A stretch of 64,000 nucleotides of DNA from Rhizobium sp. SG_E_25_P2 (GCF_029892285.1 NZ_JARXVM010000020.1:57919-121918), one strand, 5' to 3'. Positions 34,010-43,277 are shown, counted from the first letter of the stretch. Notes: a model not told the origin generated them from the letters alone. Numbers and translations are program-made.

Positions 34010-34729
34010 TCACGCCGCCGATTTTGTTCCCGCGAGCATCTCCCGCTTGCCCGCAAAGCCCGGCCGTCGCTCCACCGCAAAGCCTGCGGCCATGAGGTTG
34101 CGCCGCACGAAGCCGGCGGCGGCGTATGTGGCGAATGTGCCGCCGGGGCTGGTGTGATCACACACCGCCGCCATCAGCTCCTCAGACCACATGGCCGGAT
34201 TGCGCGATGGGGCGAAACCATCGAGATACCAGGCGTCGAACAGGTTTTTGCGCGCGGAAAGCCGGTCCAGCGCATCGCCGACGATCACCCGCAGCGTCAC
34301 ATCCGGCTCGAAAGTCAGCGTCACATCGCTGTCGGGTTTCTCCGGCCACAGCGCCAGGAGATCGCCGCGCTCGCGCGTCAGTTCCGGCCAGCGGCTGAGC
34401 GCCTTGGCGATCGCCTCCCGCTCCATCGGATAAAGTTCGAAAGAGGTGAAGCTGAGCGTCCCCGGCGCTTGTCCCGCCGCGCGCGGGGCCCGCCAGATCC
34501 TCAGCGTCTCGCAGAAATTCAGTCCCGTGCCGAAGCCGAGTTCGCCGATCGCAAAGGCGCCGCCATCCGCCCAGCGGCCCGGCAGGCCATTGGCGCCGAC
34601 AAACACATGGCCGCATTCGGCGCGGCCATCGCTGCGGCAATAAAAATGGTCGCCAAACAGGGTCGAATAAGGCATATCGCCGTCGATCCAGTCCAGCTTC
34701 GCGTCTTCAGCAGTTTTCGTGGTGTCCAT
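34010..34729 (-). CDS. mnmD: tRNA U34 methyltransferase MnmD (MnmC N-domain)
   Basis: A 239-residue SAM-dependent methyltransferase equal to the N-terminal half of E. coli MnmC. It would methylate aminomethyl-(2-thio)uridine at tRNA wobble position 34. FAIGELGFGTGLNF is the SAM-binding loop. WYLDGFAPSRNPAMWSEELM is the conserved DGF-P-NP-W motif. GTFATYAAAGFVRRNLMAAGF matches the C-terminal DUF752/Methyltransf_30 signature. Its ATG and the ATG of the divergent FAD oxidoreductase overlap within a single CATG. Confidence 0.94.
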   Translation of the reverse strand: MDTTKTAEDAKLDWIDGDMPYSTLFGDHFYCRSDGRAECGHVFVGANGLPGRWADGGAFAIGELGFGTGLNFCETLRIWRAPRAAGQAPGTLSFTSFELYPMEREAIAKALSRWPELTRERGDLLALWPEKPDSDVTLTFEPDVTLRVIVGDALDRLSARKNLFDAWYLDGFAPSRNPAMWSEELMAAVCDHTSPGGTFATYAAAGFVRRNLMAAGFAVERRPGFAGKREMLAGTKSAA

Positions 34730-35942
34730 GTCGAAAGCCGATAATCCGCCCGCCGCTCCCGGTCAATTCACAACCGACATTCTGGTCGTCGGCGGCGGCG
34801 TGATGGGGCTTTGGGCGGCGGTGAAGGCGACCGAGGCCGGCTATGGCGTCACGCTTGTCGATCGCGCCAGGCCGGGCGCCGGCGCGTCCGGCGGGCTGTT
34901 GGGCGCGCTGTTTCCCTGGATGCCCAATCGCTTCGACGACAAGAAGAAATTCCAGTACGACGCGCTGCTGTCTTTGCCTGTGGAGCTTTCGGCGCTGGAG
35001 GCGGAAACCGGGCTTTCGGCCGGCTATGCCCGCGTCGGCCGCATCATTCCGCTGCCCAAGCCGCATCTCCGCGTCATCGCCGAGCGCCATCAGCAGGACG
35101 CCATATCCGCCTGGCGCTCGCCCGCCGGCGCCTTTGACTGGCGCGTGACGGAGACGCCGCCGGTCGAATCCTATATCGACCCTGCCTTCGCCGCAGCCGG
35201 CTATGTGCATGACACGCTCGCCGCCCGCATGAGCCCGCGCGGCCTCTGCGCCCTGTTGACCGCCTGGCTCCAACATCGGCCCAATGCGCGCATCTTCATG
35301 GGGACCGAGCTCGAAAGCATCGACGCCGCAGCTGGCCGCGCCCGGTTCCGCGCCACGGGCGCCTCCCAGCCGGGTCAGGACGGCGAAACCTTTTGCGGCG
35401 ACATTCTCTTTGATCGTCTGGTGCTTGCAATGGGCGTCGACGCTTTCGCGCCGATCGAGGCGCTGGCGCCGCCGTTGCAAAAGCCGCTGGGGCAGGGGGT
35501 CAAGGGCCAGGCGGCGCTCATGGCCGCCGATCTCGACCCAGGCCTGCCGGTGGCCTTTCTCGACGGCGTCTATGTCGTGCCGCATGCGGGGGGGCGTGTC
35601 GCGGTCGGCTCGACCTCGGAAAACAGCTATGACGCGCCTTTCGCCACCGACGCCCAGCTCGACGATGTGATTGAAAAAGCCCGCGCGCTCATCCCCGCGC
35701 TGGCGAATGCCCCGGTCATCGAACGCTGGGCGGGCCTGCGCCCCAAGGCGATCGCCCGCGACCCCATGCTCGGCCCGCTGCCCGACCACCCCAACATTCT
35801 GGCCATGACCGGCGGCTTCAAGATCTCCTTCGGCGTCGCCCATGCGCTGGCCGATGCGCTGATCGACATGATCGAAGGCCGCGACCCCGTCCGCCTGCCC
35901 GACGGCTTCCGGCTCGCGGCGCATCTGGCCGAGGCGGGGTGA
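34728..35942 (+). CDS. FAD-dependent oxidoreductase (MnmC C-domain/DAO-like)
   Basis: A 404-residue DAO-family flavoprotein. The Rossmann motif TDILVVGGGVMGLWAAVKAT and a Glu/Asp at the end of the second strand (VTLVDRARPG) bind FAD. GASGGLLGALFPW is similar to the MnmC oxidoreductase domain rather than to DadA. The C-terminal WAGLRPKAIARDPMLGPLPD and TGGFKISFGVAHALAD complete the FAD site. In E. coli MnmC this domain removes the carboxymethyl group from cmnm5U34 before the methyl step. Here the two activities are split into divergent genes whose start codons overlap. GTG codons three triplets upstream are possible alternative starts. Confidence 0.85.
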   Translation: MSKADNPPAAPGQFTTDILVVGGGVMGLWAAVKATEAGYGVTLVDRARPGAGASGGLLGALFPWMPNRFDDKKKFQYDALLSLPVELSALEAETGLSAGYARVGRIIPLPKPHLRVIAERHQQDAISAWRSPAGAFDWRVTETPPVESYIDPAFAAAGYVHDTLAARMSPRGLCALLTAWLQHRPNARIFMGTELESIDAAAGRARFRATGASQPGQDGETFCGDILFDRLVLAMGVDAFAPIEALAPPLQKPLGQGVKGQAALMAADLDPGLPVAFLDGVYVVPHAGGRVAVGSTSENSYDAPFATDAQLDDVIEKARALIPALANAPVIERWAGLRPKAIARDPMLGPLPDHPNILAMTGGFKISFGVAHALADALIDMIEGRDPVRLPDGFRLAAHLAEAG

Positions 35943-35945
35943 TTG

Positions 35946-36232
35946 CCTAGAGCGTGTCTCAGCTTATCAGCCTCATTCTGTTGGTCCAAACCGGGATGAT
36001 CCGCGAGGAGAAGGGCGCAGGTCGTAGCTGCAGGTCGTAGCTAATGCTACGGCCAAGCCCTACGACGATGCGGGCGCCCGGTTTCGACCAACCCTTCGGG
36101 CCGGATGAATTTCGGCCACTATCTTCGGCTTTTGGCTCCGCCGTACATCTGGGTACGCCCTCGCCAAAAGCCTTGACCCTGACCGAAATTGATCCGGCAG
36201 AATGAGGCTGATAAGCTGAAACACGCTCTAGG
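35946..36232. mobile_element. 287-bp non-autonomous element with 35-bp terminal inverted repeats (MITE-like)
   Basis: The two ends are inverted copies of CCTAGAGCGTGTCTCAGCTT plus 15 further bases (34 of 35 identical). The interior of about 217 bases has no coding sequence; it contains smaller nested repeats (GGTCGTAGCT twice, then an inverted GCTACG/CCTACG run). The size, perfect ends and lack of a transposase fit a MITE or a rhizobial intergenic repeat element. It starts three bases after the FAD oxidoreductase stop. No clear target-site duplication was identified. Confidence 0.75.
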
Positions 36233-36393
36233 CGGCCAGTCGAAAGACCCCGATGCGCCCCGATTGAGCTTATTCCTCTGCATCGTTCTTGCGCCGTCAA
36301 GACGATCAACTTTCCGCGCCGCCGCTCTCAGGATCCGATTGACGCGGCCTGCGCTTCGCCGATACTTGCGGCCATCGGAATGGGGAACACCAT

Positions 36394-36858
36394 ATGGGAT
36401 TTGTCAAAGCTGCGGTCCGGTTCTTGGCGGGCCTGTTTTTTGGCGCGCTGACCGCCTTTGCGCTTGCGCCGGCGGTGGCCGCATTCAGTGCGTCGGACGC
36501 CGATCCATCGCCGTTGCTCGTCCCGGCCATCGTCCTGGTCTCAGCGATCCTTTGCACTCTCGCTCCGACGATCAGGAAAGCCTTCGGGCGCGGCTTTCTG
36601 ATCGCGGGCGTGAGCTTTTTCTCCCTGCCGGTCTCCACCATCCTGCTCACCGGCCAGGCGCTCCTTGACGTGATCATCCCGGGCGAGGCCGCTGCGTCAG
36701 GCGAGGCTGCGCTGTTGACGGGCGTCGCGGGCCTTGCGGTCAGCGGCTTCGTCACGCTGGTCAGCCTCATCGCCGGCGCGATCTTCGTCATCATCGGTCT
36801 GGTCCTGATTTTGGGCGGACGTCGCCGTGAGGACGCGGTCGATCTGCCCCGGCGGTAA
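36394..36858 (+). CDS. Four-TM membrane protein, unknown
   Basis: A 154-residue protein with about four transmembrane helices. They are at about 6-30, 42-60 and 68-90, with the last at 115-142 (GFVTLVSLIAGAIFVIIGLV), followed by a short charged tail. The sequence opens MGFVKAAVRFLAGLFFG. I do not recognise a family. It stands between the inverted-repeat element and the RTX gene cluster and is read toward the latter's 3' end. Confidence 0.6.
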   Translation: MGFVKAAVRFLAGLFFGALTAFALAPAVAAFSASDADPSPLLVPAIVLVSAILCTLAPTIRKAFGRGFLIAGVSFFSLPVSTILLTGQALLDVIIPGEAAASGEAALLTGVAGLAVSGFVTLVSLIAGAIFVIIGLVLILGGRRREDAVDLPRR

Positions 36859-36936
36859 AGCGGCAAGGGTCGTTGACGCGCATCTTGCCGCTGCTCGATC
36901 TGACAATCCTCATTTGGCCAAACAGACTCGGGGGCG

Positions 36937-38598
36937 TCAGAATAGAAACATGCTGTCGTCGAGGTTGTCGCTGTTGACGCCGTCAAGCGTGATTGAGCCT
37001 TCGTCCAGTGTGATCGTCACATGCCGATGGTTGCCGTCCATGTGTTTCTCGACGTCGGAAAAGGATTTCACGGACGCCACACCGGAGAGATCGATGACGT
37101 CGTGGTTGGGCCCAAATGCAAAATCATGAATCCGGTCGACGCCGAAGTCATTTCTGAACACGAAACGATCGACGCCGTCGCCGCCGGTCAGCTTGTCATC
37201 ACCTGCCCCACCGGCAATAACGTCATTGCCCTTGCCGCCGCCGATCGACAGGTTCTGGTCGCTGTCGGCGTCCTGGTGAATATTGTCGTCGCCCTTTGAG
37301 CCGGCAATCCGGTAAATATTTCCTCCGCCAAATTCGACCTTGGAGACATCCAGTTCCCCTTCCTCTGTTATGCCGAGCGTTCCACTCTTGCCGCGGAGCC
37401 GAATGACATCAAAGGCGCTCAATTGTTTCGCTGTTGCAAAAACGTTATAGACATCAAGGATTTCAGCTTGGATTTTGTCGTTCGACTTCAGTGTTCCCTC
37501 ATTAAACTTCAGCGTATCCACTCCGGATCCACCCTTGTAATTCAAGGATATATCGTCAAATATTGAATATCCTTTCGAAACGGCCAAAACGTCGGCGCCT
37601 TCTCCACCGGAAATGATGCCGGTAAATGGCTTCTCATTCCGCAACACGAAGATTGTGTCATCCCCATCCCCGCCGTAGACGACGTCCGTTCTGTTGTGCG
37701 TCGAAATTTGATCGTCGCCCTCGCCGGCGTAAACAGTGTCGGCGTCTGCCGTATCTCCGGTAGAGAGCTTGTCGTTCAGTCTCGTTCCGTAAATGGTGTC
37801 GAAGCCTTCACCCCCAATTACGTTTCGGCCCTGAAGCACATCGTCGCCGTAGCCGCCCTGCAGGGTCAAACCTTCGGTCTCGCCCAGCTTGATGATGTCA
37901 TCGCTGTCAGAACCGAAGATGTTGAAGTTAAGACGTTCGAAAATTTCCGGAGATCGGAAATCCGTCCGGTTGGAAAAGTAGAGATCAAACGGCTTTCCCT
38001 TGAAGCCAATCCTATCAAATTTATCAAGGAACTCGTCCGTCGTTCTGAGATCGACATTCCAGGAATAGGGGTTGTTAAAAGTCACGCGCTCGACCGTATC
38101 CACTTTCAGATCGTTTAAAGTGAAAAGAGTGGGCGCGATCAGGGTGAGCGTATCGTCTCCCTGGCCGCCACTTATTGTTCCGGCCTCGACAGGTTCCTTG
38201 ATGATGATCGTGTCGCTGCCTTTGCCGCCATAGGCATTGCCGCATTCGCGGATTTCGATTGTGTCGTTGCCGGCGCCGCCGATCGCCGTCGCCAGTTCCT
38301 GCGTGTCAAGATCCCCATAAAGATAGATATAATCGTTTCCGGCGTCTCCGTAGAGAGCGTCGGGCGAAGAGCCGCCATAAAGGCTGTCATCGCCGCTTCC
38401 GCCACGCACGGACATGTAATAGTTGCCGAACCAGCCATCGTCTTCGTAGTCTCGCAGGACATCATTGCCGTCGCCGAGATCCGCGAAGACGAAGGCGGAA
38501 TCGATGGGCCGTTTGGCGAGGTTGACCCTGTCGTCGCCAGTTGAGCCGGTGATCGTGTTGCCGTCGATGGTGACCATCTGAGAGATGTATCTCGACAT
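36937..38598 (-). CDS. RTX-type calcium-binding repeat protein, copy 1
   Basis: A 553-residue protein built from repeated glycine/aspartate-rich nonapeptides, for example GGSGDDSLYGG, YGDAGNDYIYLYG, GGYGDDVLQG, YGGDGDDTIFV and GGAGDDKLTGGDG. These fold into calcium-binding beta-rolls after secretion. No N-terminal signal peptide. The C-terminal 60 residues (RIHDFAFGPNHDVIDLSG through DSMFLF) match the uncleaved C-terminal signal of type I secretion substrates, with a terminal aromatic/aliphatic motif. It is the last of a same-strand array of RTX genes; spacing of 45 bases to copy 2. Less GC-rich than neighbouring housekeeping genes. Function could be surface layer, adhesin or toxin; no enzymatic domain is visible. 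Confidence 0.88.
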   Translation of the reverse strand: MSRYISQMVTIDGNTITGSTGDDRVNLAKRPIDSAFVFADLGDGNDVLRDYEDDGWFGNYYMSVRGGSGDDSLYGGSSPDALYGDAGNDYIYLYGDLDTQELATAIGGAGNDTIEIRECGNAYGGKGSDTIIIKEPVEAGTISGGQGDDTLTLIAPTLFTLNDLKVDTVERVTFNNPYSWNVDLRTTDEFLDKFDRIGFKGKPFDLYFSNRTDFRSPEIFERLNFNIFGSDSDDIIKLGETEGLTLQGGYGDDVLQGRNVIGGEGFDTIYGTRLNDKLSTGDTADADTVYAGEGDDQISTHNRTDVVYGGDGDDTIFVLRNEKPFTGIISGGEGADVLAVSKGYSIFDDISLNYKGGSGVDTLKFNEGTLKSNDKIQAEILDVYNVFATAKQLSAFDVIRLRGKSGTLGITEEGELDVSKVEFGGGNIYRIAGSKGDDNIHQDADSDQNLSIGGGKGNDVIAGGAGDDKLTGGDGVDRFVFRNDFGVDRIHDFAFGPNHDVIDLSGVASVKSFSDVEKHMDGNHRHVTITLDEGSITLDGVNSDNLDDSMFLF

Positions 38599-38643
38599 GG
38601 TTTGAATCCGTTTTGCTGAGAGCCGCGTAAAATCGTGAAAAGT

Positions 38644-40293
38644 TCAGAAAATCAGGTTGTTGGCGTCCAGCGTCCAAGTGTAGCTGTCAAATTCGACCCG
38701 AAGTTCGGATTTGCCCATGTGGACGATCAGGACATGATAGAGATCATCGACGATAATGTCGGAATGCGTGTTGAGGTCGTCGATATCCCGGATGATTTTG
38801 GAGTTCGAGAAATCGAGGCGATCTTCCTCCTTTGCATTCGTGGAAAAATCCGTGATCGTATCGTGCCCGATCCGGTCGCTGAGATAGATCGTATCGACGC
38901 CGCTTCCACCGTCTATCGTCTCGTTCCCGGCTGTACCGCGGAATTGATCGTCGCCGCCTTGCAAATAAACGCCGAGGTTTCGACCGTCTATGCGGGTGTG
39001 TAAGAGATCGATGGCATTGTCTTCGTCGCTGCCGCTGACGTGGTATTTTCCGTTGATGCGCTTTGGCGCCAGCAATTCGCCGTCGGTCACCTGCACGTAG
39101 CCGTTTCTTGTCACGTCCAGCAGATCGACGGCGTTCAGCGCCGCGGCGGGGCCGGAGAGATCACGACCTCTGAGGATCTCGACATCGAGCACCGTCTTGT
39201 CGCCCAGCCCATACTCGATCTCGAGGATGTCTTTGCCGGCGCCTCCGACGACCGTACCGTTGACGCGTTCCATCTCGAAGAGATCGTTGCCGCCACCGCC
39301 GTAAAATGATCCTTCGATATCATGCAAATAAGTTGTTTCGGCTATGAAGACGTCATTGCCGGCGCCGCCCCAGCCGGACCCGTAATTGCCGATGAAAATG
39401 AGCCGGTCGTCTCCGGCGTCGCCATACAGCTTGTTGAGATCGCCCTCCTTGAACATGGTGTTGGAAGACGTATCCTCGGAATACAACTTATCGTCGCCCC
39501 CGCCGCCATAAAGCGTATCGACCCCGATTCCTCCGACCATGATATTGTCGAGATCGTTGCCGTAAAGGAGGTCGTCGCCATCGTCGCCCGCCAGCCGAAA
39601 ATCGTTTTGGGTGCCGCGCAGATTGATGACGTCGTCGGCAATGCTGCCCACAATGGTTCCGCCAAAGTCGCCGGAGAGAAATCCCTTGCCGATCTGCGCG
39701 TCGTCGCCGGTAAGATGGATAATGATATCGTCATTGTGGAAAGACGAAATAGAGCCGAGCAGGCTCATGATGTTCTTGGACAGATGGATCGATCCCTGAA
39801 CGGCGAAATGCTCAACGTCAGTGAACGATCGCGAGAAGAGCAACGTTTTTTCGAAGGACAATTCATAGCGGCTGCTGATGACCATCGTATCGTCGCCTGC
39901 GCCGCCGTTAACGGTGGCGTTGTCTTGCAGGTTTCGAAACAGAATGTCGTTCCCGTCTCCGCCTTCTATATAGGCAGCTGCGGAAACCCGGATAATGTCA
40001 TCGCCATCGCCGCCGTAAAGGGATGCGTTAGCGCCGCGAGCCGTGATCTGGTCATTTCCGGCTCCTCCTATGAGAATATCGCGGCCCTTCGAGCCCTCGA
40101 TGACATCGCGTCCATCGCCGCCATCGATGACGACTCCCTTCGCTTTGGTGTTGATGACGGAAATCTCGTCATTTCCGCCATAGCCCAAAATCGTCACCTG
40201 TTTGCTCTCCTGGCCCGGAGCCTGGAGAATGTTGAACAAAATGACGTCTTTTGATTGCGAGCCGACAACTGTTGTCTGATCCCAAGTATACAT
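38644..40293 (-). CDS. RTX-type calcium-binding repeat protein, copy 2
   Basis: A 549-residue paralogue of its neighbours. Start MYTWDQTTVVGSQSKDVI was chosen because the longer open frame reads into the upstream gene. Repeats include GGDGRDVIEGSKG, GGAGNDQITARG, YGGDGDDIIRVS, GGAGDDTMVIS, YGGGGDDKLY and GGSGVDTIYLS. The last 75 residues (IGHDTITDFSTNAKEEDRLD through ANNLIF) are the probable type I secretion signal. No signal peptide and no catalytic domain. Located between copies 1 and 3 with short spacers, so one transcription unit is likely. Confidence 0.87.
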   Translation of the reverse strand: MYTWDQTTVVGSQSKDVILFNILQAPGQESKQVTILGYGGNDEISVINTKAKGVVIDGGDGRDVIEGSKGRDILIGGAGNDQITARGANASLYGGDGDDIIRVSAAAYIEGGDGNDILFRNLQDNATVNGGAGDDTMVISSRYELSFEKTLLFSRSFTDVEHFAVQGSIHLSKNIMSLLGSISSFHNDDIIIHLTGDDAQIGKGFLSGDFGGTIVGSIADDVINLRGTQNDFRLAGDDGDDLLYGNDLDNIMVGGIGVDTLYGGGGDDKLYSEDTSSNTMFKEGDLNKLYGDAGDDRLIFIGNYGSGWGGAGNDVFIAETTYLHDIEGSFYGGGGNDLFEMERVNGTVVGGAGKDILEIEYGLGDKTVLDVEILRGRDLSGPAAALNAVDLLDVTRNGYVQVTDGELLAPKRINGKYHVSGSDEDNAIDLLHTRIDGRNLGVYLQGGDDQFRGTAGNETIDGGSGVDTIYLSDRIGHDTITDFSTNAKEEDRLDFSNSKIIRDIDDLNTHSDIIVDDLYHVLIVHMGKSELRVEFDSYTWTLDANNLIF

Positions 40294-40351
40294 GAAGCAC
40301 CGCCAGGATATTGAGGGGCGGCTCCTCAGCCGCCGTTCACAATGGAATTGT

Positions 40352-41917
40352 TTAGAAAATGAAGTATTTCGCTTGCAGAAGGTCGTCCGCCGCACCGATG
40401 TGCAATTGGTTTCCGTCCCCGAAATCGATCGTGAGGTCGGAAGCCGGGCCAGTCAGATGGCGCTTCAGATCAGTGAAATTGTCGATGCCTTTCACGTGGG
40501 AAAGATCGATCAGGTCGTGATCGCTCCCGGATATGTCCATGATGAATTCGTCCTTGCCCATGATTGAGCGGACCACGAATACATCTCTTCCATCTTCACC
40601 GAAAAAGCTGTCGTTGCCTTTGCCGCTAACAAAAGTGTCATGTCCATCACTGCCAGCGACGAAGGACCCACCTGATCCTGCAACGATTATGTCGTCACCT
40701 TCGCCGGCAAAAATTCTCGTCCGGTTGGTTACGCGCCCCATGTCGAATTGAGTGTCTTTGTCGGATCCATAGAGATCGGCATTCTGTTCGCTGCCGCGCC
40801 AAGTCAATTCGCCTCCGTCGGACAGGGTTATGTGACCGCGAACAGTCATCGGGTCACTCCTGACTTGTAGGTCAATGATTGTGCCGAGGAATTCAGTAGT
40901 AACGATGAGGTCGCCTTTGAAGATGAGTTTGTCGACGTTCCCGACTATGCCGGAAAGATCGCCGCTTGCGGCCAGACGGTCATACCCCCCGCCACCCTGA
41001 ACGATCAGTTCGGTTTTCCGAGTTAGCGTACCGATGTCGAAGCGATCGTCGCCTGCGTCGCCATAGAGAGCCACATTTCCGCTTTTCGCCGTGAAGTTTA
41101 CGACAAACATATCGCTGCCGTTACCCCCATGCGCCTCATCGCCGCCATTGTTGAGAATGAGCTTATCGTCGCCGCTATCGGCGCGAATGAGATCGGATCC
41201 GGTCTCGCCTCCGATGACATCGTCGCCGTCACCGCCGATCAGCGTGTCGTCGCCGCGTCCGCCCCAAATCATGGAGTCTTTGTCGCTGCTGCGCAGATAG
41301 TCGTTGCCTTCTTTCCCGTCGAAGTGAAATTCTGCACCTTTGCCGGACATGTCGAGACGGTCGTCGCCGTCTGAGCCTTTCAGTTGGTAATGGCCGATCA
41401 CAACATCGAAAGTGATGGAAGACAAATCAAGGGGCGATCCAAGTTGAATGGTCGCGCCGGAGCCTGCAGCTCCGATCGACGTCACCGCAGACAGATCCAG
41501 ACCGGTCAGGTTTACCGAGCCTCCAATGATAATCTTTTCAAAGCCCGACGATTTCGCGTCGATGCGGCCGGAAAATTTCAGCGTGTCGTAACCGTCGCCG
41601 CCGTCAACAATATCAAGCTTGTCCTTCTGACCCCGAATGCCATGGTCCACGACCGAGGAGATGTAATCGTCTCCAGCGCCGCCGCTCAATGTATCGCGCG
41701 CTTTGGAATCGAAGATGTAATCGTCACCGCCTTCGCCATAGAACGCGGAGCCTGTTTCATTCGCAACCAGGTTGTTTGAACGAATAATATCGCTGCCGTC
41801 GCCGGCCATGACAACGTTATAAAGATGAAGTTCGTTGTCTTCGTATTTGTAAAGTGCGCTCAAACTATTGTCGCCAGCATCGCCTTGGACCACGAGTCCT
41901 TTTGTGAAATTTGTCAT
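40352..41917 (-). CDS. RTX-type calcium-binding repeat protein, copy 3
   Basis: A 521-residue protein opening MTNFTKGLVVQGDAGDNSLS. Repeats include YGEGGDDYIFDS, SGGAGDDYISS, WGGRGDDTLIGGDGDDVIGG and YGDAGDDRFDIG. C-terminal segment FIMDISGSDHDLIDLSHVKG ends QAKYFIF, a type I secretion-like end. Its N-terminus (GDAGDNSLSALYKY, then NNLVANE) aligns with the complete 58-residue frame upstream, so the two are paralogues. No signal peptide and no enzyme domain. Probably the first intact gene of the array. Confidence 0.87.
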   Translation of the reverse strand: MTNFTKGLVVQGDAGDNSLSALYKYEDNELHLYNVVMAGDGSDIIRSNNLVANETGSAFYGEGGDDYIFDSKARDTLSGGAGDDYISSVVDHGIRGQKDKLDIVDGGDGYDTLKFSGRIDAKSSGFEKIIIGGSVNLTGLDLSAVTSIGAAGSGATIQLGSPLDLSSITFDVVIGHYQLKGSDGDDRLDMSGKGAEFHFDGKEGNDYLRSSDKDSMIWGGRGDDTLIGGDGDDVIGGETGSDLIRADSGDDKLILNNGGDEAHGGNGSDMFVVNFTAKSGNVALYGDAGDDRFDIGTLTRKTELIVQGGGGYDRLAASGDLSGIVGNVDKLIFKGDLIVTTEFLGTIIDLQVRSDPMTVRGHITLSDGGELTWRGSEQNADLYGSDKDTQFDMGRVTNRTRIFAGEGDDIIVAGSGGSFVAGSDGHDTFVSGKGNDSFFGEDGRDVFVVRSIMGKDEFIMDISGSDHDLIDLSHVKGIDNFTDLKRHLTGPASDLTIDFGDGNQLHIGAADDLLQAKYFIF

Positions 41918-41967
41918 ATTACGTCATCCATGTCAGAAATTTCATGTCGTGAGAGGATAACCCTCTA

Positions 41968-42144
41968 TCAAAAGGTGACATATCGTACGGACAGATCCCG
42001 CGCGGTCATATTCTTGGACTCGAGCACATTGCCGCCGCCATAGATCGTGCTGTGCACGTCCACCACGTCGCCGTCGACTGTATAGGTCGGCGAAAGCGCG
42101 TCATCGGCATCGGAACCATAAAGCGTGGAATAAGTGACACTCAT
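41968..42144 (-). pseudogene. Truncated RTX paralogue (or mini-RTX peptide)
   Basis: A 58-residue frame starting MSVTYSTLYGSDADDALS and ending RYVTF. Residues 9-50 align with residues about 11-60 of RTX copy 3 (G-DA-D-LS pattern, then GG-N and KNMTARD versus NNLVANE). It therefore looks like the N-terminus of a fourth gene whose repeat region was lost. AAGGCG lies before the ATG, so it may still be translated. It ends in a Val-Thr-Phe reminiscent of the hydrophobic C-termini of the full-length paralogues, hence an internally deleted version is an alternative. Confidence 0.55.
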
Positions 42145-42329
42145 CAAAATCGCCTTGAGTAATCTGATTAACACTCAAGTACAGTGAGTTGCATGATTTT
42201 CAATCACCCGCAACCGGTTTTAAAAACCGCGCGCAGCTGCGGCGCCACCCTCTTTCCGCCCCTCGACAAATCCGCCACACCGCTCTAGCCTTGCCGCACT
42301 GCAAAAGGCAAAACAATGAGGCGGAACAG

Positions 42330-43253
42330 ATGATTGTCGATGTCAAGACCAGCCGGGATCTCGTGGGTTACGGGCGCAATATCCCCGATCCGCAATGGCC
42401 GGGCGCAGCCAAGGTGGCGGTGCAATTCGTGCTGAATTACGAGGAGGGCGGCGAGAGCTGCATTCTCGATGGCGACCCGGCGTCGGAGAACTTGCTGTCG
42501 GAAATCGTCGGCGGCGCGGCCTGGCCGGGGCAGCGCAATCTCAACATGGAATCGATCTACGAATATGGCTCGCGCGCCGGCTTCTGGCGGCTGCATCGGC
42601 TGTTCACCGAGCTTGAGGTGCCCGTCACCGTCTATGGCGTCACGCTCGCCATGGCCCGCAATCCCGACGCCGTCGCCGCCATGAACGAAGCCGGCTGGGA
42701 AATCGCCAGCCACGGCTATCGCTGGCATGAATACAAGGATTATCCCGAAGAGGTCGAGCGCCAGCACATTCTCGAAGCCGTCAGGCTGCACACGGACGTG
42801 GCTGGCGAGCGGCCCTATGGCATGTATCAGGGCAAGCCGTCGCTCAACACGCTGAAGCTGGTGATGGAGGAGGGCGGTTTCCTCTATTCCTCCGACAATT
42901 ATTCCGACGATCTGCCCTTCTGGGTGCCCGATCTTGAAGGCAAACCCTTCTTGATCATCCCCTACACGCTCGACACCAACGACATGCGGTTCGCCACGCC
43001 GCAGGGCTTCAATTCCGGCGACCAGTTCTTCACCTATCTGAAGGACGCCTTCGACGAGCTCTATCGCGAGGGCCAGGCCGGCTCGCCCAAGATGATGTCG
43101 GTCGGTCTCCACTGCCGCCTCGTCGGCCGCCCAGCGCGCGTGGCGGCGCTGCGCCGTTTCGTGGAGTATGTGAAGGGTCACAAGGACGCCTGGACGCCGA
43201 CGCGTCTCGATATCGCCCGGCATTGGCACGCGCATCACAAGCCGACTTGGTGA
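42330..43253 (+). CDS. puuE: Allantoinase PuuE (polysaccharide-deacetylase fold)
   Basis: A 307-residue NodB-fold enzyme of the cofactor-independent PuuE group, which opens the ring of allantoin to allantoate. MIVDVKTSRDLVGYGRNIPD is a family-typical start. FVLNYEEGGE and NMESIYEYGSRAGFWRL match PuuE. EIASHGYRWHEY carries the His/Tyr of the active site. VGLHCRLVGRPARVAALRRF is the C-terminal signature. No metal triad of true deacetylases is complete, as expected for PuuE. Part of a dispersed purine-ring catabolic set with alc and uraD in this window. Confidence 0.93.
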   Translation: MIVDVKTSRDLVGYGRNIPDPQWPGAAKVAVQFVLNYEEGGESCILDGDPASENLLSEIVGGAAWPGQRNLNMESIYEYGSRAGFWRLHRLFTELEVPVTVYGVTLAMARNPDAVAAMNEAGWEIASHGYRWHEYKDYPEEVERQHILEAVRLHTDVAGERPYGMYQGKPSLNTLKLVMEEGGFLYSSDNYSDDLPFWVPDLEGKPFLIIPYTLDTNDMRFATPQGFNSGDQFFTYLKDAFDELYREGQAGSPKMMSVGLHCRLVGRPARVAALRRFVEYVKGHKDAWTPTRLDIARHWHAHHKPTW

Positions 43254-43277
43254 GGATGGAGGGGCGGCTGCGGTTGT

